In this document: positions 37,261-45,480 of the stretch, piece after piece
How positions within the stretch are numbered: the stretch's first letter is position 1
Layout of the letters: each line of letters opens with the position of its first letter
Source of the DNA: Cryobacterium psychrotolerans
Lineage (GTDB): Bacteria; Actinomycetota; Actinomycetes; Actinomycetales; Microbacteriaceae
Direction of reading: 5' to 3'
Assembly: GCF_900101115.1 (NCBI RefSeq)
Contig: NZ_FNFU01000017.1
Coordinates: 1-57,511, forward strand
DNA length: 57,511 bases
The notes under the pieces: generated by a model
Database searches by the model: none
The model's input: the letters and a program-made list of their open reading frames with translations, nothing else
What the model was told of the DNA's origin: nothing
Position numbers and translations under genes: made by a program

Positions 37261-38736
37261 TCAGATCCCCTTGGTAGCGATGGTCGAGGTGGCCTCCGAA
37301 TCGACTTCGGCGTCGTTCCTTCCCCGTCGCTGGCCGATGATGGCGCCGGCAACCAGCGCCGCGACAGGGATGAGCCCGAGGATCACGCTGACCGCCACGC
37401 TGGAGCCCGTCACGAGGGTGAAGTTCGAGAGGACGAGCCACATGCTGACTGTGAGCGCAAGAACAGCGACCACCGGAATGATGCGCGTCGTCCACAGCCG
37501 GCCAGGAGCCAGGTCGCGGTGGCGCGCGAAGAACACGACGACCGCGATCGAGGTGGTCAGCATGAGGATGACCATGCCGACCGTCGCGACGCCTGCCATC
37601 GAACCGAAGACGCCGACGAGGGGGTCAAGTCCGACGATGGCGAACACCGTGACGAGCACGAGAGCCGTGATCGACTGCGTGATCGACGAGACCGCCGGAG
37701 AGTGCTGCTTGGGGTGCACCCGCCCGAGGCCCGCCGGCAGGAGGCTCTTCCGGGCGAGCACGAACTGGTAGCGCGCGATGACGTTGTGGAACGACAGCAC
37801 GCAGGCGAACAGGCTCGTGATGAGCAGCACCTGCATGATGTCGCGCAGGGTCCCGCCGATGTACAGCTGGGCCGTGTCGAGCAGCATGTTGCCTTCGCCG
37901 GCGAGCGTGCGCTTTGCTACGTCGACCGCGTTGCTCGGCCCGTCGGCCAGGATCATTGCCCAAGCGGAGATTGTGTAGAAGATGCCGATGATGAGCACCG
38001 CGAGGTAGGTGGCTCGGGGAATGGTGCGCTCCGGGTCACGAGCTTCGTCACGGAAGACCGCGGTCGCCTCGAACCCGATGAACCCGGTGAGAGCGAACAG
38101 CACGGCGACACCGAGCGGCCCGGAGAACACAGCCTCGGGGGTGAACGAGGTCAGGGAGATGCCCTCCGCTCCTCCGCTGATGAAGATCGCGGCGTCCATC
38201 ACGACGACGACCGCGATCTCGAGCACGAGTGCGATTCCGAGCACCGTCGCGCTCAGTTCGATGTGCCGATAGCCGAGCGCCGCGACGATCGCGATTGTGA
38301 CAAGCGCGTACAGCCACCACGGCAGCTCTGGTCCTCCGTAGAAGGTCACGAGGTCGTTCGCCGCCCAGCCGAGGAAGCCGTAGACGCCGACCTGAATGGC
38401 CGTGTAGGCAACGAGCGCCACGAGGGCGATCCCCATCCCGGCCCGTTTGCCGAGGCCGAGAGTCACATAGGCGAAGAACGCCCCGGCTTCCTTCACGTGG
38501 GGAGTCATCGTGACGAATCCGACGGCGAAGAGGAGCAGGACGAGGGAGGCGATCAGGAACCCCACGGGAGCGCCGACGCCAGGGCCGATGCCGACCGCGA
38601 GAGGCACGTTGCCGGCGAGCACGGTGAGCGGTGCCGCGGCGGCTATCACCATGAAGACGATTCCGCCGGTACCCAACCTGCCGGAGAGTTGGCCCGTCGG
38701 AGTCGCTCGGGCCTTGGTGGGAACGTGAGTAGTCAT
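37261..38736 (-). CDS. APC-superfamily amino acid/amine permease
   Basis: The protein is 491 aa with about 12 transmembrane helices. The N-terminal G-T-G-G-I-V-F-M-V-I-A-A-A-A-P-L-T-V and G-F-I-G-F-E-A-T-A-V-F-R-D-E-A-R-D-P-E-R-T-I-P segments are typical of APC permeases. The stop is 46 nt from the regulator start, and the ATG overlaps the nitrilase stop by 4 nt. The substrate is probably an amide or amine that the nitrilase-family enzyme handles (inference from the operon). Confidence 0.88.
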   Translation of the reverse strand: MTTHVPTKARATPTGQLSGRLGTGGIVFMVIAAAAPLTVLAGNVPLAVGIGPGVGAPVGFLIASLVLLLFAVGFVTMTPHVKEAGAFFAYVTLGLGKRAGMGIALVALVAYTAIQVGVYGFLGWAANDLVTFYGGPELPWWLYALVTIAIVAALGYRHIELSATVLGIALVLEIAVVVVMDAAIFISGGAEGISLTSFTPEAVFSGPLGVAVLFALTGFIGFEATAVFRDEARDPERTIPRATYLAVLIIGIFYTISAWAMILADGPSNAVDVAKRTLAGEGNMLLDTAQLYIGGTLRDIMQVLLITSLFACVLSFHNVIARYQFVLARKSLLPAGLGRVHPKQHSPAVSSITQSITALVLVTVFAIVGLDPLVGVFGSMAGVATVGMVILMLTTSIAVVVFFARHRDLAPGRLWTTRIIPVVAVLALTVSMWLVLSNFTLVTGSSVAVSVILGLIPVAALVAGAIIGQRRGRNDAEVDSEATSTIATKGI

Positions 38737-39578
38737 GCTGTCCTTATCTGTTGGGTGGAGTCACGATCGACGGCGGATGCCGGTGCTGGGGAAACTTGGG
38801 GCGTCTCGTAGAGGTCTGAACGACGGTCGTCGAGGTAGGGGTTGGCGCGTCGCGCTTCATCCACGACCTCGGTGTCGATCGTCGCGGTGAGCGTGCGTGT
38901 GCCGTGCTCAACCGAGTCGAGCACCTGCGCGAACGGATCGACGATGCGGCTACGTCCCACATAGGAGAGGGTGAGCTCGTGCCCGTCATGGTTGGCGTAG
39001 GCGACGTAGACCTGGTTCTCCCAGGCGCGAGCGCGCACGACCTGCTCGGCGATGAACTCGAATGGTGCCATCTGCGCCGTTGGTACCGCGATCAGGTGGG
39101 CGCCGGCGGCGGCGGCGGCGCGCACGGGTTCAGGGAACTCGACGTCGTAACAAATGAGAGTCGCGATGCGCACTCCGCGGAACTCCACCATCGAGACGAG
39201 ATCGTTTCCCGCGGTGAAATAGGTGTGGTCGAGTTCGCCGAACAGGTGGGTCTTTCGATAGGTGTTCTTGACCTCGCCGGTTTCGTCGATGAACACGGCG
39301 ACGTTGTAGTGGTGCCCGTCTTCGAACAGCGGCAGGCCGACGATGAGGGCGATCCGCTCCTCGCGAGCGACCTCCGCAGCGGCGGCCGTCAGATCGGTGC
39401 GCCCCAGTTCGTGGACGAGCGGGCCGATATTGTAGCCCGTGAGGAACAGCTCCGGGGTGATGAGCAGGTCGGCGCCATCCGCTACCGCCGCGCGCGCCGT
39501 CGCCCTCAACTCGGCGAGATTCTTCTCGACGTCGCCGGGCACGCCGGCCGTCTGCAGCACTGCAATCTGGATCTTCAC
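38733..39578 (-). CDS. Carbon-nitrogen hydrolase (nitrilase superfamily)
   Basis: The protein is 281 aa. The Glu-Lys-Cys triad is visible: Glu43 in P-E-L-F-L-T-G-Y, Lys109 in Y-R-K-T-H-L-F-G-E, Cys143 in I-C-Y-D-V-E-F-P-E. A second Glu lies at 115. The C-Y-D-V-E-F-P-E form and length resemble amidases such as RamA more than true nitrilases, suggesting amide hydrolysis to acid and ammonia. First gene of a three-gene - strand operon (hydrolase, APC permease, GntR). It has its own promoter and a candidate operator upstream. Confidence 0.9.
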   Translation of the reverse strand: MKIQIAVLQTAGVPGDVEKNLAELRATARAAVADGADLLITPELFLTGYNIGPLVHELGRTDLTAAAAEVAREERIALIVGLPLFEDGHHYNVAVFIDETGEVKNTYRKTHLFGELDHTYFTAGNDLVSMVEFRGVRIATLICYDVEFPEPVRAAAAAGAHLIAVPTAQMAPFEFIAEQVVRARAWENQVYVAYANHDGHELTLSYVGRSRIVDPFAQVLDSVEHGTRTLTATIDTEVVDEARRANPYLDDRRSDLYETPQVSPAPASAVDRDSTQQIRTA

Positions 39579-39603
39579 ATGTCGTCCGATTCACTAGGCG
39601 ATG

Positions 39604-39626
39604 AATTGATCAATTTGAGCAGTATA
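39604..39626 (-). promoter_or_regulatory. Promoter -10 box and operator palindrome for the nitrilase operon
   Basis: On the - strand a TATACT box (39621-39626) lies about 43 nt upstream of the nitrilase ATG. Just after it, overlapping the expected transcription start, is the perfect 12-bp palindrome AATTGATCAATT (39604-39615). A palindrome over +1 fits repression by the FadR-like regulator encoded last in this operon. No good -35 is seen. Confidence 0.6.
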
Positions 39627-39772
39627 AGTGGCACCGCGGAACCACGCCGAGTGCCACGCTGTCTTGCGCAGTCCGTGAGTTGACGGGCGACAGGTGCGTC
39701 ACGTGCGACGCGGTCCCCGCGGTCCCCGCGGTCCCCTCGGTCTACCGCATCCAGCGTTTCGCCAGGTGAACA

Positions 39773-39804
39773 AGAAGGGCCCCCGAGAAATCGGGGGCCC
39801 TTCT
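39773..39804 (-). terminator. Terminator with GAAA tetraloop
   Basis: The 14-bp perfect stem AGAAGGGCCCCCGA / TCGGGGGCCCTTCT closes a GAAA loop. It begins 4 nt beyond the stop of the GlcG-like gene on the - strand, so it ends the permease-GlcG operon. Confidence 0.88.
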
Positions 39805-39807
39805 GTA

Positions 39808-40263
39808 TTACCGGTCGGCTTCCGGTGGCCGAGCCTGTCGGGAATCCCCGGTCATCACGCGGAACCATTCCGCGGCTGCCTCAGCGCAGGAAGCATCCTC
39901 TGGCGCAGTTGCGCCGCTGACGCCGATCCCGCCGACGATCAGGTCCTTCTCCCGGAAAGGGACGCCGCCCGGGAAAATGACGTAGCGCCCGCCACCATTC
40001 GCCTGCAGGCCGAAGAGCGGCCCACCGGGGGCCGCCAGGAGGGCCAGCTCAGCGGTGGGCGCGCTATGCGCCACGGACGTGAATGCCTTGTCGACTGCCA
40101 GCGTCGGACCGGCGATCTCCGCGCCGTTCATGCGTGCGAAGGCAACCAGGTGGCCACCTCGATCGACGACGGCGATGCTCACGAGCACGCCCAGTTCCTC
40201 GGCGCGCTCCCGGGCGACGGCCACCATCCTTTCGGCGGTGCCGAGTGTCAACGACCGACTCAT
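39808..40263 (-). CDS. GlcG/HbpS-family protein
   Basis: The protein is 151 aa, a single-domain alpha/beta protein. It shows the family pattern V-S-I-A-V-V-D-R-G-G-H-L-V-A-F-A-R-M, G-G-V-P and I-V-G-G-I-G-V-S-G-A. The family (GlcG, HbpS, PduO C-terminal) binds haem, corrinoid or other small ligands and often accompanies catabolic operons; its role here is unknown. The ATG overlaps the permease stop by 4 nt (ATGA), so the two are coupled. Confidence 0.88.
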   Translation of the reverse strand: MSRSLTLGTAERMVAVARERAEELGVLVSIAVVDRGGHLVAFARMNGAEIAGPTLAVDKAFTSVAHSAPTAELALLAAPGGPLFGLQANGGGRYVIFPGGVPFREKDLIVGGIGVSGATAPEDASCAEAAAEWFRVMTGDSRQARPPEADR

Positions 40264-41714
40264 CGGGCTCCGGAGCCTACCGGTGCCGAGTCCTCTTCCG
40301 GCACTGCGTCGTCTACGCCTCCGGTGGCGAGGACTGCGCCTGCCCGCTTGAGCAGTTCAGGACGCTTTCGACCGAGGACGAATGCGATGCCTGCCATGAC
40401 GGCGATGAGTGTCAACACGATGTAGGGGAACGTGTTCAGCGGAGCCGGCGGCACCGGGTAGACCTGCCCGTAGATCGGTATCCCGAGGAGCAGGATGCCG
40501 AGGACGGGGAGCACGACGTGCCGCCAGAGGGTCCGTTCGGCCCGGCCGGGGCCACTGAAATGACGCATGCACGCAATGTTGGTGAGGATGTAGACGGGAA
40601 TAATCGCGAGGGTCAGGATCGATCCGAGGTAGATATAGGCATTGAACGGCCCGGCCAGGAGCCCGACACCAAAGGTGAACACGACAGCGACGGCCGCCTG
40701 CAACCAGATCGCGTTCGCCGGTGTGCGGTGGACGGGATGGATGCGTCCGAGCACGGGCGGCAGCATGCCCTCTCTGCCCATCGCGAAGAGAATGCGAACG
40801 ACGCCATTGTTGGCGTTCATGGTTACGGCGAAAATACTCGAGACGCCGGCCAGGCCGATCAGCAGCTCCAGCCACGGTGCGTACGTTGCCGCGAGGGTGT
40901 TGAACGGTGCGGCGTCCTTGACGAGCTTGCCGACGCCATCGGTACCGAAGCCGATCATCTCGCTGTAGGTCGTGAACAGGTAGATCGCCCCGACGAGCAG
41001 CAGCGACAGGAACATGCCGCGCGGGATGTTCCGGTGCGGATTGCGCACTTCCTCGCCGAGGGTGGTGGCGGCCTCGAAACCCACGAAGGACAGGATGCCG
41101 AACACCATGCCGAGTGCCAATCCGGAAAGACCGTTTGGCGACGAAGCAGGGGACAACGGCTCCAGCGTCAGGCCGTTCGCGCCGCCCTGGGCCAGCACAA
41201 TTGCGCTGAGGAGCACGATCACCGCAACTTCAACGACGAAGAGGATCGCTGCGGTCTTCAGGGAACCGGTGATGCCGCGAAACGACAAGAAAACCATGAG
41301 CACGAGGAAGGCAGCGGAGATGACCATCCAGGAGATGTGCACGCCGTAGCCGGCCAGGATGCCCTCGGCATAGGTGCCGATCAGCGCGAGTTCCGCGGGC
41401 ACGAGCAGGCCATAGGCAATGAACATGAGGCCACCCGTGACGAAACCGCTGCGGGCGCCGATCCCGCGCGATACGTAGGTGTAGAAGGATCCAGCACCAG
41501 GAAAAGTACGTGCCATCTCCATGATGCTGCTCGCCAGGACGAGCATGACCACAAGCGCCAGGACGAACACGAGCGGCGTCGCAGCCCCGGCGTTGGCCGC
41601 CACCACCTGCGGATTGAAGTACACGGACACCGCGGGTCCCATGAGCGCAGCGGACATGATGACCGCCCCGCCCAGGCCTAGCGCGTTCCTGCGCAAAGCA
41701 TGCGTTTCTGCCAA
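40260..41714 (-). CDS. APC-superfamily permease
   Basis: The protein is about 484 aa with 12 hydrophobic segments. G-F-E-A-A-T-T-L-G-E-E-V-R-N-P-H-R-N-I-P-R-G is the APC hallmark. The start is probably TTG at 41714, because GAAGGAG lies 5 nt upstream and the protein then begins M-A-E-T-H-A-L-R-R-N-A-L. The upstream in-frame ATG at 41762 (500 aa) has no ribosome site. It is divergent from the XRE-cupin regulator, with which it shares a 252-bp control region. Substrate unknown, but the locus suggests an amine or amino acid. Confidence 0.87.
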   Translation of the reverse strand: MAETHALRRNALGLGGAVIMSAALMGPAVSVYFNPQVVAANAGAATPLVFVLALVVMLVLASSIMEMARTFPGAGSFYTYVSRGIGARSGFVTGGLMFIAYGLLVPAELALIGTYAEGILAGYGVHISWMVISAAFLVLMVFLSFRGITGSLKTAAILFVVEVAVIVLLSAIVLAQGGANGLTLEPLSPASSPNGLSGLALGMVFGILSFVGFEAATTLGEEVRNPHRNIPRGMFLSLLLVGAIYLFTTYSEMIGFGTDGVGKLVKDAAPFNTLAATYAPWLELLIGLAGVSSIFAVTMNANNGVVRILFAMGREGMLPPVLGRIHPVHRTPANAIWLQAAVAVVFTFGVGLLAGPFNAYIYLGSILTLAIIPVYILTNIACMRHFSGPGRAERTLWRHVVLPVLGILLLGIPIYGQVYPVPPAPLNTFPYIVLTLIAVMAGIAFVLGRKRPELLKRAGAVLATGGVDDAVPEEDSAPVGSGAR

Positions 41715-41850
41715 AGCGACTCCTTCGTCGATCAAGTTGATGAGAACGGGCTGACGGTACATGCCGCAGATGGAACGTGTCAAATCGTTGGCCAAGGGTC
41801 CGGCAGAGTCTCTCACCCGGGATCTGGACGCGGGATCCGCGACCTCCACT

Positions 41851-41920
41851 CAAGGAAACGAAAAGTTCCTTGACACCCGACCATCGGCGCGCCTAAATTC
41901 AGTCCAACGAACATTTCGTT
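41851..41920 (+). promoter_or_regulatory. Promoter with two inverted repeats upstream of the XRE-cupin gene
   Basis: A consensus -35, TTGACA (41870-41875), is followed after 18 bp by TAAATT (41894-41899), directed at the regulator. The inverted repeat CAAGGAA (41851-41857) / TTCCTTG (41866-41872) overlaps the -35. A second, AACGAA-cat-TTCGTT (41906-41920), lies at +1 to +15. Both contain AACGAA-like cores. Autoregulation by the XRE-cupin protein is the natural reading; it might also control the divergent permease. Confidence 0.7.
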
Positions 41921-41966
41921 CGCTAGGAAGTAACACATTGTTTCTTTGAGCCGATCGGATGTTCGC

Positions 41967-42557
41967 ATGATCGATGGCCTAGCAGACGCGGGCGAGGTGA
42001 CGCCGGAGGAATCGCTGGGTGCGCGTATCCGCGAGTTTCGACTCGCTCGCCGCATCAGCTTGCGCGCGCTTGCCCTGCTCGCTCATACCTCACCGGGCTT
42101 CCTGAGCCAACTTGAGCGAGGCCAGGCCAACGCCAGCGTAGGGACCCTTCGCAAGCTGGCGGATGGACTGGGAATCACTCTGCCTGACCTCTTCACGGAC
42201 GATGACGTCACGAGACCCAAAGTATTGCGGCGCGAACACCGTCCGGAGATTCACACCAGCAACCTGACCTCGAAGTACCTGTTGTCTCAGAAGCCACTGC
42301 GCAATCTGGAGGTGTATGTCGCTGACTTCCTTCCCGGCGGAAACTCGGGCGATGCGTACACTCACGGCGATGTTCAGGAAATGCTTGTTGTCATTTCCGG
42401 CAGCGTGACATTGGAACTGGCTGGCGCTGAGTACCAACTGAACCGTGGCGACAGCGCCGAGTACCGCACGTCGACGCTCCACTCGGTCCGCAACACCAGC
42501 GCGGAACCGGCAGAGGTCATGTGGATCATCAGCCCACCAACCCTCGGAGCCCCTTAA
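41967..42557 (+). CDS. XRE-family regulator with cupin domain (PuuR-like)
   Basis: The protein is 196 aa. The N-terminal helix-turn-helix (about residues 15-72: L-G-A-R-I-R-E-F-R-L-A-R-R-I-S-L, S-P-G-F-L-S-Q-L-E-R-G) is followed by a C-terminal cupin (about 110-190: T-H-G-D-V-Q-E-M-L-V-V-I-S-G). This architecture is that of PuuR, the putrescine-responsive repressor. It is placed just before a polyamine-type ABC importer and a PuuB-like oxidase. The ATG at 41967 is taken; a TTG at 41946 is possible. Confidence 0.9.
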   Translation: MIDGLADAGEVTPEESLGARIREFRLARRISLRALALLAHTSPGFLSQLERGQANASVGTLRKLADGLGITLPDLFTDDDVTRPKVLRREHRPEIHTSNLTSKYLLSQKPLRNLEVYVADFLPGGNSGDAYTHGDVQEMLVVISGSVTLELAGAEYQLNRGDSAEYRTSTLHSVRNTSAEPAEVMWIISPPTLGAP

Positions 42558-42638
42558 GCCTCCAGCGACTGATTCTGGTCAACACGGGAACCGCCGAGTC
42601 CTCATCCTGAAACGCAACGAAGCTCACAAGGAGAAAAA

Positions 42639-43775
42639 ATGAAAATCGCGAAATCAACCTGGAGTGTCCGGGTCGGTGCCATCGCCACCGTCGCCGCAGG
42701 CTCACTCTTTCTAGCCGCCTGTACCACAGGTGGCGGCGGACCGGCTAAACCAGTCGATCTCGGGAGCGGAGCGGCGGTCTCTGGGTCTGTCAAGGCAAAT
42801 GCCTTGACGGGCCAGACCCTGACCTTCGTTTCCTACGGGGGTATTTACCAGGATGGCCAAGTCGCCGCAGCCATCTCTCCGTTTGGTGCTGCTTCAGGCG
42901 CGAAAATCCTTCAGGACGGGCCCACGGACAATGCCAAGCTGAAGGCGCAGGTCACCTCAGGAAATGTGACATGGGACGTTGTCGACACCACGAACGTCTT
43001 CGCAGCCCAGCAGTGCGGCAAATTGTTCATGCCGCTCGACACCAGCATCGTGGACACGAGCAAGATCCCGGCCGGCCTGCTTACAGACAAGTGCTCGGTG
43101 CCGGCGATGAGCTACGGCATGATCGTCATGTACAACACCAAGAAGTATGGAGCCAACCCTCCGACCAGGTGGGCCGATTTCTACGACACCAAGAAGTTCC
43201 CTGGTAAGCGAGGGATCGAGGGCGGAACTGGCGACCTCGACCCGGGTGTCTTTGAAGGTGCCTTGCTCGCCGATGGTGTTTCCGCCGACGCCATGTACCC
43301 GATCGATGAGAAGCGCGCCATGAAGAAGATGGCGTCGATCCGGAAGGACATCGTGTTCTGGTCGACCGGCGCCCAGTCCCAGCAGCTGCTCGAATCGGGT
43401 CAGGTTGACATGGCGCTGGTCTGGAGTGGTCGCGCGTACTCTGCGGTGAAGAACGGCGCGGCGTACGCGCCGATGTGGGACCAGTGGATGCCCGAGGCTG
43501 ACGCCCTCGCTGTCCCTATCGGCGCTAAAAACCCGAAAGCATCAATGGCAATGATCAACTACTACCTCGGGAGCGAGCAACAGGCCAAGCTCACCGAACT
43601 GACCTCATACAGTCCCGTAAACACGGATTCCAAGCCGAAGTTGGACGAGCTGGCTCAATCCTTCGTGACGACCACGCCTGAAAGAGTCAAGGATGCCTTC
43701 AAGCTGGACAACGCCTGGTGGGCAGAGAACCATGACGAAATGGTTACGGCCTACACGAACTGGCTGGCCGGCTAG
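42639..43775 (+). CDS. Polyamine-type ABC transporter substrate-binding lipoprotein
   Basis: The protein is 378 aa. A lipobox, L-A-A-C with Cys28, follows a hydrophobic signal segment, so it is membrane-anchored outside the cell. The mature part opens with a T-F-V-S-Y-G-G-I-Y-Q-D-G strand and has W-D-V-V-D-T-T-N, features of PotD/PotF-like periplasmic binding proteins. AAGGAG lies 7 nt upstream of the ATG. The transporter genes follow within 8 nt. The ligand may be a polyamine or another cationic amine. Confidence 0.9.
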   Translation: MKIAKSTWSVRVGAIATVAAGSLFLAACTTGGGGPAKPVDLGSGAAVSGSVKANALTGQTLTFVSYGGIYQDGQVAAAISPFGAASGAKILQDGPTDNAKLKAQVTSGNVTWDVVDTTNVFAAQQCGKLFMPLDTSIVDTSKIPAGLLTDKCSVPAMSYGMIVMYNTKKYGANPPTRWADFYDTKKFPGKRGIEGGTGDLDPGVFEGALLADGVSADAMYPIDEKRAMKKMASIRKDIVFWSTGAQSQQLLESGQVDMALVWSGRAYSAVKNGAAYAPMWDQWMPEADALAVPIGAKNPKASMAMINYYLGSEQQAKLTELTSYSPVNTDSKPKLDELAQSFVTTTPERVKDAFKLDNAWWAENHDEMVTAYTNWLAG

Positions 43776-43783
43776 GCATCTCG

Positions 43784-44680
43784 ATGGCTACCGTGGAAGC
43801 ACTCGTGGCAGGACCTATTACCGCTGACACGGTCATCGACCAGGCGGCCCCATCGAAGAGGTGGGGCCGCCTGGGCTTGCTCGTCCCGGCAGGGCTATTG
43901 CTGATCATCGGGTTCATCGTCCCGCTGGTCATCATGCTGTGGTACGCGTTCACGGACCCCTCGGTTGGGTTTGGCAACTTCGCGTGGTACCTGGGAGACG
44001 CGGTGCAGCAGCGGATACTGCTGCGCACGTTCACGACTGCTGTCAACGTGACAGTCATCTGCCTGCTGCTGGGATATCCATACGCCTACGCCATGGTTGC
44101 AGCAGGGCCGAAGCTGCGAGCTGTGCTGACCTTGCTGGTCCTCGTGCCCTTCTGGACCAGCTTGATGGTTCGCACGTTCGCCTGGGTGATATTGCTCCAG
44201 GATCACGGGCCGATTCAGTCCCTCCTCGCAACCGTCGGTCTGGGTCAGATCCCGCTCATCAGGACCAACCTGGGCGTCGTTATCGGCATGAGTCAGGTCC
44301 TGCTGCCATTCTTCGTCTTGCCGCTGTACGCGGTAATGACAAATATCGATCGCCGCTTGATTCTGGCTTCTTCGAGCCTTGGCGCCGGCCCGATTACGTC
44401 CTTCTTTCGGATTTGGCTGCCATTGTCCTTACCTGGGGTGGGCGCCGGTTCGCTGATCGTGTTCATTAGCAGCCTGGGCTTTTACGTGACCCCGGCGCTG
44501 CTGGGGTCTCCAGGGAATTCGCTGATCAGCCAACAGATATTCACTCAGGTGAACGGGCTGCTGCAATGGGGTCGCGCCGGGACCATGGGGGTCGTGCTAA
44601 TTGTCATCACGCTCGCGATCCTCGCAATCCTGGCGCTCGTCATTGGGCGTTCAACCAGCACGATCAAGGGGGTGCGCTGA
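43784..44680 (+). CDS. ABC permease subunit (PotB-like)
   Basis: The protein is 298 aa with six transmembrane helices (first at about 28-50). The EAA-like loop before the last helices reads A-S-S-S-L-G-A-G-P-I-T-S-F-F-R-I-W-L-P-L-S-L-P-G-V-G-A-G. It pairs with the next gene, which begins within its stop (TGATG). Confidence 0.9.
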   Translation: MATVEALVAGPITADTVIDQAAPSKRWGRLGLLVPAGLLLIIGFIVPLVIMLWYAFTDPSVGFGNFAWYLGDAVQQRILLRTFTTAVNVTVICLLLGYPYAYAMVAAGPKLRAVLTLLVLVPFWTSLMVRTFAWVILLQDHGPIQSLLATVGLGQIPLIRTNLGVVIGMSQVLLPFFVLPLYAVMTNIDRRLILASSSLGAGPITSFFRIWLPLSLPGVGAGSLIVFISSLGFYVTPALLGSPGNSLISQQIFTQVNGLLQWGRAGTMGVVLIVITLAILAILALVIGRSTSTIKGVR

Positions 44681-45480
44681 TGAGAAAGCCCGCGGCACGG
44701 ATGTGGAAGGGCGCCTTGTGGCTGTTCTGCGCGCTGGTGGCGCTGTGGCTGGCCGCTCCTTCGTTGATCGTCATCCCGCTCAGCCTGACCGACAAGCCAT
44801 CCTTCTCCTTTCCGCCGACCGGCTGGTCGACGCGCTGGTACACGAACTTCTTCCAGGACCCAAGCTGGGTTGGAGCCCTCGCGTCCAGTTTGCAGGTGGG
44901 GGCGCTTGTCGCGGTCGTCGCGACCATTGCCGGCACCGCTGCTGCTGCAGCTCTGACCCGATCGGCATTCCGTGGCCAACAGACCGTGAAGGCGATACTT
45001 CTCGCGCCCATGATTGCGCCGGTGATCGTCGTCGCAGTCGGGCTGTACGCGCTGTTCCTCCGCACAAACCTGCTGGGAACAACTCTTGGCTTTGTCATTG
45101 CGCACAGTGTTCTCGCTCTGCCGTTCGTCATCATCCCCGTTACGGCGAGCCTGAACGGCTTCGACCGTCGCCTCGAGAGCGCCGCGGCTATCTGCGGAGC
45201 GAATCGCTGGACCACGTTCCGTCAGGTCACGTTGCCGCTCGTTGCGCCCGGTGTTATCTCGGGTGCCCTGTTTGCCTTCGTCACCAGCTTCGACGAAGTC
45301 GTCTTGTCCCTATTCATTCAGAGTCCGTATCTTCAAACCCTCCCCGTGAAGATGTACGCCTCCGTCACGCGGGACACCGACCCGACAATAGCGGCGGCCG
45401 CCACCCTCATCCTGGGATTGACGACCGTTCTCACGCTGACCACAACTTTCTACATTGCTCGGAGGAATCGTGTCCGATAG
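44680..45480 (+). CDS. ABC permease subunit (PotC-like)
   Basis: The protein is 266 aa with six transmembrane helices. The EAA motif region reads A-A-A-I-C-G-A-N-R-W-T-T-F-R-Q-V-T-L-P-L. The ATG overlaps the preceding stop, and its 3' end overlaps the ATPase start by 11 nt, so all four transporter genes are coupled. A longer upstream frame is a shadow. Confidence 0.9.
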   Translation: MRKPAARMWKGALWLFCALVALWLAAPSLIVIPLSLTDKPSFSFPPTGWSTRWYTNFFQDPSWVGALASSLQVGALVAVVATIAGTAAAAALTRSAFRGQQTVKAILLAPMIAPVIVVAVGLYALFLRTNLLGTTLGFVIAHSVLALPFVIIPVTASLNGFDRRLESAAAICGANRWTTFRQVTLPLVAPGVISGALFAFVTSFDEVVLSLFIQSPYLQTLPVKMYASVTRDTDPTIAAAATLILGLTTVLTLTTTFYIARRNRVR

